Positions 7,539 to 11,800 of a stretch of 11,800 nucleotides of DNA are shown piece by piece (the first letter of the stretch is position 1; each line of letters begins with the position of its first letter). A program made the translations under genes and the position numbers. Under the pieces are notes generated by a model. The model had not been told where the DNA came from. It searched no databases and saw nothing but the letters and a program-made list of their open reading frames with translations. The stretch is from Bacillota bacterium (lineage in GTDB: Bacteria > Bacillota > Clostridia > Lutisporales > Lutisporaceae): positions 1-11,800 of the forward strand of contig JAEXXN010000381.1 in assembly GCA_023405875.1 (NCBI GenBank), read 5' to 3'.

Positions 7539-8468
7539 TCAACTTATTTTATGTTGGAAGTGCTTCATGCTCCCATATAGCCTCACTATTTTTTCATACT
7601 CTTCCACATCATAGAAGGAGCACTTTCCTCCTGTAAAATCCTTGGCGACTTCTACAGCAAACCTTGCCGCCGCTTCAACATCCATAATGTGAGTTGCGCC
7701 TGTTGCACATCCGGCAACCGCAGTCTCAGCGGTTATGGCTACGCCTGCCACAGGAGCGTCAGTAGCAGTAGCCGGCTGCAGGATGCTATTCAGATGATAT
7801 ATGCCATTCCCATATGGGGTAATATCCTGCTGGGAGAGAGCAAAAACTACCGGAAGCCTGCCGGTAACTCTCATCATGATTTCCAGTAGATCGTCGCTGA
7901 CCCTGAGAAGATATCCCTCCTTCACCGTGCAGGAAATGGCGAAGCCTTTATGGTTTATTATTTTATTTCCTTTAGTTGTATCGATTGACAAAACAGCATC
8001 AACGGGACTCTCAACCTCCAGCTTATTGATTGTGCCGGTATCAACAGGCGACCCCATCATCAGAACAGGCTGATGCTCTACCGTAGGCGCATCCGGGCAG
8101 ATATGCGTTGTAACAATGACATCTCCGTATAAGCTGTCTCCGGCATTTGCCATATCAACAAGCTTCAGCGCCGCTGCAAGAGCAGCCAAAGCCCCATCTC
8201 CGTCTGAAACGAAGCCTGTTTTGGACGGTCTGGCCCCAAGGCCCCCAAGCCTGCCGGTGATTCCCAGCGTCGGCGAATCTCCTCCTGAATGCTTACCGCT
8301 TGTACCCTCGATAATTATTCTGACAAAGTCAGTTTTACCGGCTTCGCCAATCAGCTCTGTAATTTCGACATTTTTTGCGCCATGCTTTTCAAAAATCTCT
8401 TTTACTTTTTGCCCGTTCACATCCGCTCTGTCAAGAATATCAAAAACCTCTATCGCCTGTTTGAGCAT
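7539..8468 (-). CDS. DUF1177 family protein, first gene of the operon
   Basis: A 309-aa protein matching DUF1177 throughout: VNGQKVKEIFEKHG (17-30), SPTLGITGRLGGLGARPSKTGFVSDGDGALAALAAALKL (65-103), DVIVTTHICPDAPTV (116-130) and MGSPVD (138-143), then a Gly/Ala-rich C-terminal part with AITAETAVAGCATGATH (244-260). No characterised function is known to me. The pattern of His and Asp in SDGDGALAALAAAL and TTHICPDAP recalls zinc aminopeptidases that have a DDR-G block followed by a second ligand, so a hydrolase is possible; this is only a guess. I use the ATG at 8468, eight nt after GGGTG, rather than the in-frame TTG at 8471. It is the promoter-proximal gene and so likely an early step or a core enzyme of the pathway. 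Confidence 0.9.
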   Translation of the reverse strand: MLKQAIEVFDILDRADVNGQKVKEIFEKHGAKNVEITELIGEAGKTDFVRIIIEGTSGKHSGGDSPTLGITGRLGGLGARPSKTGFVSDGDGALAALAAALKLVDMANAGDSLYGDVIVTTHICPDAPTVEHQPVLMMGSPVDTGTINKLEVESPVDAVLSIDTTKGNKIINHKGFAISCTVKEGYLLRVSDDLLEIMMRVTGRLPVVFALSQQDITPYGNGIYHLNSILQPATATDAPVAGVAITAETAVAGCATGATHIMDVEAAARFAVEVAKDFTGGKCSFYDVEEYEKIVRLYGSMKHFQHKIS

Positions 8469-8473
8469 CAATG

Positions 8474-8502
8474 TTTCACCCGCCTTATTTTTATGCTATA
8501 AT
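8474..8502 (+). promoter_or_regulatory. Predicted sigma-A promoter of the PucR-type regulator gene
   Basis: TATAAT at 8497-8502 is a perfect -10 box with an extended TG at 8494-8495. A weak -35, TTTCAC at 8474-8479, lies 17 bp upstream. Transcription would start near 8509, giving a leader of about 110 nt before the ATG at 8620. The -35 overlaps the ribosome binding site of the divergent gene. Confidence 0.65.
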
Positions 8503-8530
8503 AGTATCACAGCGCAAAATGTTTTTGTGC
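8501..8530 (-). promoter_or_regulatory. Predicted promoter of the DUF1177-to-permease operon
   Basis: On the minus strand, TGATACTAT at 8509-8501 is an extended -10 box. Transcription would start near 8494 and give a leader of about 26 nt. There is no good -35 at the expected distance (8524-8529 reads CACAAA), so the promoter probably depends on the extended -10 or on an activator. The box overlaps the plus-strand -10 by 2 bp. Confidence 0.5.
8512..8530. promoter_or_regulatory. Candidate operator: imperfect inverted repeat
   Basis: GCGCAAAA at 8512-8519 faces TTTTGTGC at 8523-8530 across a 3-bp centre, with one mismatched pair. It lies just upstream of the operon -10 in the -35/spacer zone and just after the predicted start of the regulator transcript. 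A protein bound here could affect both promoters. The site continues into a second small palindrome, TGTGCACA (8526-8533). Confidence 0.45.
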
Positions 8531-8606
8531 ACACTATTCTTATTGATTTCAGTGGCTTTGCACACAGATTTTTGTATGTTCTGCACAATTGTTATTTGAG
8601 ATTTAA

Positions 8607-8613
8607 CCGGAGG
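8607..8613 (+). promoter_or_regulatory. Ribosome binding site that sets the regulator start
   Basis: CCGGAGG lies 6 nt before the ATG at 8620 and marks this codon as the real start, although the frame stays open for more than 500 bp upstream through the divergent region and the antisense of DUF1177. Confidence 0.8.
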
Positions 8614-8619
8614 TGGCAT

Positions 8620-10272
8620 ATGAAACTGACTGTTGAAGATGTAATGAAGCTGGAGCCCCTTTCTTATGGAGAGGTAATTGCCGGTCACAAGGGCTTGTCG
8701 AATATTGTAACAAGCGTGAGCGTTTTAGAGGTTCCTAAAGCTACAGTTTTTCTCAAGGAAGGGGAAATTGAGATATCTGCCTTCTACTCCATCATTGACA
8801 GCGTTGATGCACAGCTTGAAGTTGTTCACGCGCTGAAGAAGTGTAAGTCCAGTTGCCTTATTCTTTGCCATGTCGGACTTATTCTTAATTCTGTTTCCCA
8901 GTCACTTATTGACTTGTGCAACGAGCTTGATTTTCCCTTAATACTTGCCCCTCCGCAAATTGCTTATATCGACATTATATCTCCCATATTGGACAGCCTT
9001 CTCGATATGCAGAATCAAAAGCTTGCACATGCTATGAGAATATATGACAAAATGACAAATCTCATGCTGGAGGAAAAGGAATTCGACGACATAATAGCGG
9101 CGCTCAGCAAGCTTATCAACCGTCCGGTATACTTTTTCAGCTATAATAATGTATGTGTTTCATCGTCCCACGGCGAGCTGACGCCGGAATACACTATTTA
9201 TATAAAGCAGAATATTCAGGACTATCTGAATAGCTTTATCGATGATAAAAAGGATGTATACATAGCTTCGATAGATGACGCCAATGCAATTCTTTTGGCC
9301 CCTGTTGTAAGCAGCATGATGTATTATGGGGTCATGGCCATTTTTAATGCCTCGGATTTAAGTGAGCTGGATTATATTTCTATTGTCCAGACAAAAAATG
9401 CCTTGGGAATTATTACACTCAACAAAATCAACCTCAAGGATTATAACATTCTGCTCAAGCACGATTATATCAACGATCTTGTAGACTGGAATTTCAGTGA
9501 TGAAGAAACAGCTTTGCAAAGGGGCCTGGCTCTGGGATATGATGTGTCAAAAATTAAGGTAGCTATGATTTTAGATATTTTTAATTTCTCAGAATTCGGC
9601 ATACAGTATCCGGAAAAACAACTGCAAAAAATCAAGACCGATTTTTATAATACAGTACAGAATGAGTTATCCTATTTCGCACCGGAAAGTATCATGATAA
9701 ATTTCAGTGACAAAATCTTGATCCTGTTCAGCAGCGAAGAGGATGCGGCTTTTACCCGGCAGCGTATACTAAAAATCGGCGACCACCTTAGAAAAACCAT
9801 TTCCCATACTCTTAATTTATCCGTGTCTGTGGGTATTGGGAGATATTACGTAAACATTTCCAATATCAAAAACAGCTACCAGGAAGCATTATCTGCATTA
9901 AGGATTTCAAACCGCATTTTTGAAAAGCCAAAATGCACGTTTTTTGAGGAAATTCAGGTTTATTCTCTTATACGGGACAGTATAGACCCAGCTAAAGCCA
10001 AAGTGATAGTCGACGACTTGCTCTCACCCATAACGCAATATGATGAAGAAAAGAATACTCAACTGCTTTACACCTTCAAGATGCTTATATTGTGCGATAT
10101 GGACACCATCGCTGCAGCAGAAAAAATGTTTTTGCACAAGAATACAGTTCTCCAGCGTAAGAAAAAAATATCAAAGCTTTTTAAATATGACCCTTTTTCG
10201 ATGCCTTACCGGCTGCAATTTCAACTTGCTATTCTGCTTGATAGTTTTTTTAGCAGTAATGATGCTTTATGA
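8620..10272 (+). CDS. PucR-family transcriptional regulator
   Basis: A 550-aa regulator with the full PucR layout. The N-terminal PucR (PurC-like) sensor domain covers about residues 1-125, beginning MKLTVEDVMKLEPLSYGEVIAGHKGLSN. A GAF-like sensor region follows at about 130-270, then a degenerate GGDEF-like CdaR module at about 300-420 with SVGIGRYYVNISNIKNSYQEALSALR in the position of the regulatory core. The C-terminal PucR helix-turn-helix (about 480-545) contains CDMDTIAAAEKMFLHKNTVLQRKKKISKLF. The reading frame is open far upstream, but the start is set by ATG at 8620 after CCGGAGG at 8607-8613. PucR-type proteins mostly activate genes for using purines, amino acids and other nitrogen compounds in response to the substrate or an intermediate. 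Its divergent position makes the operon its likely target. Confidence 0.92.
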   Translation: MKLTVEDVMKLEPLSYGEVIAGHKGLSNIVTSVSVLEVPKATVFLKEGEIEISAFYSIIDSVDAQLEVVHALKKCKSSCLILCHVGLILNSVSQSLIDLCNELDFPLILAPPQIAYIDIISPILDSLLDMQNQKLAHAMRIYDKMTNLMLEEKEFDDIIAALSKLINRPVYFFSYNNVCVSSSHGELTPEYTIYIKQNIQDYLNSFIDDKKDVYIASIDDANAILLAPVVSSMMYYGVMAIFNASDLSELDYISIVQTKNALGIITLNKINLKDYNILLKHDYINDLVDWNFSDEETALQRGLALGYDVSKIKVAMILDIFNFSEFGIQYPEKQLQKIKTDFYNTVQNELSYFAPESIMINFSDKILILFSSEEDAAFTRQRILKIGDHLRKTISHTLNLSVSVGIGRYYVNISNIKNSYQEALSALRISNRIFEKPKCTFFEEIQVYSLIRDSIDPAKAKVIVDDLLSPITQYDEEKNTQLLYTFKMLILCDMDTIAAAEKMFLHKNTVLQRKKKISKLFKYDPFSMPYRLQFQLAILLDSFFSSNDAL

Positions 10273-10303
10273 GAAAGAGTCGGTGCTTATATATTAAATT
10301 CTC

Positions 10304-10353
10304 AAAAAAAAATAATACCCGGTTGCTTTGATAAGCAACCGGGTGTTATTTTT
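10304..10353. terminator. Bidirectional rho-independent terminator between convergent genes
   Basis: CCCGGTTGCTT (10318-10328) pairs perfectly over 11 bp with AAGCAACCGGG (10333-10343) around the loop TGAT. The stem extends through A/T pairs to about 10308/10353, with one T-G wobble on the plus strand. A run of T follows on the plus strand (10346-10353) and a run of nine A (10304-10312) gives the U-tract for the minus strand. It ends the regulator transcript (stop at 10272) and that of the convergent NuoG-like gene (stop at 10354). Confidence 0.92.
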
Positions 10354-11800
10354 CTATGATTTTAATCCATTTTCTTTCAGATACTCTTCAAATCTAAGCT
10401 GTACGGTATCGTAAATCTTTCTCTCCTTGAACATGGCCCCCTCTGCCGGGACGCTGAGAACAGCCTTTTTGTTTTCAGTCATAAAGCCTTCGGTATACAA
10501 TACCTGCGACCCTGCAGCATTGTCCCTGCTGCATGGAGTATATGCTTCAATGCCTTTTGCCGTTGCAGTCAACAATCCGCCGTAGGGTTTGATCTCATTG
10601 GATATCTTCTCCTCTGCCTGTTTGACGGTAGCTACAACTACACCCATCTGCGCACCCAGCCTGGAAAGTATATCAAAGGTACTTCTTCCGTTCAATGGCT
10701 TTACAGCTTGAGCAAGCCTCTGAAGCTTCCTGTCCGACCTTGTATAGGTTCCCTCGGAAGCAGCGGCGCTGCTCAAAGGTAAAACTACATTAGCCAGCTT
10801 CGCAGTCTCAGTCATGAAAAGATCCAGGCAAACTGTAAATTCAAGCTTGGAGATAAGCTCTTCTGTTTTTGTGTCGGCTCCGACCAGATCTTCACCAATT
10901 ATAACGGCACCCTTTATTTCTCCCTTTTCTATGCCCTGGATAATTTGGTCAGCCGGGGTCGTAAAGCCCATGTCTATTATTCCCTGGGTATTGGCCTTTG
11001 AGCGCACAATGATTATTCCCCTGTGGGGCTTTCCAATCTTTTCAGTGATAACGGCAGCATCAGCCATGAGCTTTATGGCAGCTTCCGATACTGTATCCTC
11101 ATCAACCACGATTATTGCTTTCTTGGCTTCACCATACATTTTGGCAACCTTTGCTGCCTCTGGATCATCCGCTGCATTCCCCACATATTCAGACAAGCTG
11201 TCAAAGCCGTCGGCAATCAGGTCTACCTTGCTCTTATCGACAAACTTCTGATCCATCAGGGACTTAATGAAGCTTTTCAAAAATTCCGTATTGTTCTCCG
11301 GCTTTACTGCTATGTCCGCATGTTCAGCCAGCCTTGTGCCTGAATTGCTTATTGAGATAAGCTTTGCTTTCCTGGCTGCCGCATCCTTCAGCTTTATTCC
11401 CAGCACGGTGTGGTTTTCTGCGATATCACCGACGGAAACGATCAGGTCGGTGCTGTAAAGCTCGTCAAAGCTGTTGGTAGATGCATTGCTGCCAAGGACG
11501 GCCTTTATCCCGGAGGCTTCCTTTATTGACATTGTTCCGGCTATTTCGGTATCCAGTTTTTCAGCGATCTTTTTGGCAACATAAGCTTCTTCATTAGTAA
11601 ACTTTGGAGAAATAAGCATTGCAACACTGTTTTTACCATATTGGCCTCTTATAAGCTGCAGCTTCTTTGCAGCCAAGGCGATGGCATCGTCAAATTCCGC
11701 TTCAACAGTATTTCCGTCTCTTCTGATTACCGGCTTTACCAATCTGTTTTCATCATTTATGTGATAGATGCCGAAGCGTCCTTTTGAGCATAGTGTATCC
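10354..11800 (-). CDS. NuoG-like / molybdopterin-oxidoreductase-fold subunit (5' end outside window)
   Basis: About 481 C-terminal residues are visible. The frame is open to the right edge and there reads DTLCSKGRFGIYHINDENRLVKPVIR, the usual LCVKGRFG block that follows the [4Fe-4S] cluster in the NuoG/FdhA superfamily. The TTG at 11742 is therefore internal and the gene begins outside the window. Other marks are STDLIVSVGDIAENHTVLGIKLKDA, HRGIIIVRSKANTQGIIDMGF and AKLANVVLPLSSAAASEGTYTRSDRKLQRL. No Cys or selenocysteine is present where formate dehydrogenases bind the metal (the stretch AGTMSIKEASGIKAVL is there instead), so it is more likely a NuoG-type electron-transfer subunit of an NADH dehydrogenase or hydrogenase complex than an active molybdoenzyme. 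It ends right at the shared terminator and belongs to a different transcription unit from the catabolic operon. Confidence 0.82.
   Translation of the reverse strand, partial: DTLCSKGRFGIYHINDENRLVKPVIRRDGNTVEAEFDDAIALAAKKLQLIRGQYGKNSVAMLISPKFTNEEAYVAKKIAEKLDTEIAGTMSIKEASGIKAVLGSNASTNSFDELYSTDLIVSVGDIAENHTVLGIKLKDAAARKAKLISISNSGTRLAEHADIAVKPENNTEFLKSFIKSLMDQKFVDKSKVDLIADGFDSLSEYVGNAADDPEAAKVAKMYGEAKKAIIVVDEDTVSEAAIKLMADAAVITEKIGKPHRGIIIVRSKANTQGIIDMGFTTPADQIIQGIEKGEIKGAVIIGEDLVGADTKTEELISKLEFTVCLDLFMTETAKLANVVLPLSSAAASEGTYTRSDRKLQRLAQAVKPLNGRSTFDILSRLGAQMGVVVATVKQAEEKISNEIKPYGGLLTATAKGIEAYTPCSRDNAAGSQVLYTEGFMTENKKAVLSVPAEGAMFKERKIYDTVQLRFEEYLKENGLKS

Larger units (their letters stand above)
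8469..8619. promoter_or_regulatory. Divergent regulatory region between the operon and its PucR-type regulator
   Basis: This 151-bp AT-rich region separates the minus-strand operon from the plus-strand regulator. It holds a promoter on each strand with overlapping -10 boxes, an imperfect inverted repeat at 8512-8530, and three TGCACA words at 8528, 8559 and 8582. TTGTGCA at 8525-8531 is also the exact inverse complement of TGCACAA at 8582-8588, about 50 bp away. No other gene is visible in it. The layout is typical of a local transcription factor that controls itself and the neighbouring operon. Confidence 0.75.

Noticed and set aside
8116..8619. Plus-strand open frame extending the regulator upstream by 168 codons
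   Set aside because: It is antisense to the well-supported DUF1177 gene and crosses the promoter region; the GGAGG site and the PucR domain start fix the ATG at 8620.
10354..11742. Treating the NuoG-like gene as complete with a TTG start at 11742
   Set aside because: The frame stays open to 11800 and encodes the conserved LCSKGRFG block, so the TTG is internal and the gene is cut by the window edge.

Overview
The window looks like a piece of a low-to-mid-GC Firmicutes chromosome, most likely from an anaerobic Clostridia-type bacterium. Supporting signs are strong purine-rich Shine-Dalgarno sites (GGAGG), a lipoprotein signal peptide with a Gram-positive-style Ser/Thr/Asn linker, a PucR-type regulator, and a NuoG-like subunit of the kind found with clostridial NADH/hydrogenase complexes. 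I cannot name a species from the sequence alone.

Almost the whole left three quarters (positions 1 to 8468) is one minus-strand transcription unit of nine genes with very short gaps or overlaps. In order of transcription these are: a DUF1177 protein; a nitrilase-superfamily carbon-nitrogen hydrolase; a DUF917 (S-methyl-thiohydantoin-desulfurase-like) protein; a nitroreductase-family flavoprotein; a small DUF6092-like protein; an M29/NicX-like metalloenzyme; a family-5 (peptide/opine/nickel type) solute-binding lipoprotein; and two permeases of the DppB and DppC type. The DppC gene runs off the left edge, and the ATPase genes would be expected beyond it. An 80-nt element that can fold into a long two-tier hairpin lies between the binding-protein gene and the permeases.

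A PucR-family regulator is transcribed divergently from the operon (8620 to 10272, plus strand). The 151-bp divergent region holds two extended -10 elements on opposite strands that overlap each other, an imperfect inverted repeat, and three TGCACA words. This arrangement suggests ligand-dependent control of the operon. The regulator converges on a separate minus-strand gene, a NuoG-like subunit cut by the right edge, and the two share a bidirectional terminator.

Taken together, the operon reads as a substrate-inducible uptake-and-breakdown system for a small nitrogen compound (a modified peptide, cyclic amide or N-heterocycle). Import is by the Dpp/Opp-like ABC transporter, followed by hydrolysis or ring opening by the C-N hydrolase, DUF917, DUF1177 and M29-like enzymes, with a possible flavin reduction step. 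The substrate is not known. The combination of several poorly characterised families in one regulated unit is the main point of interest.
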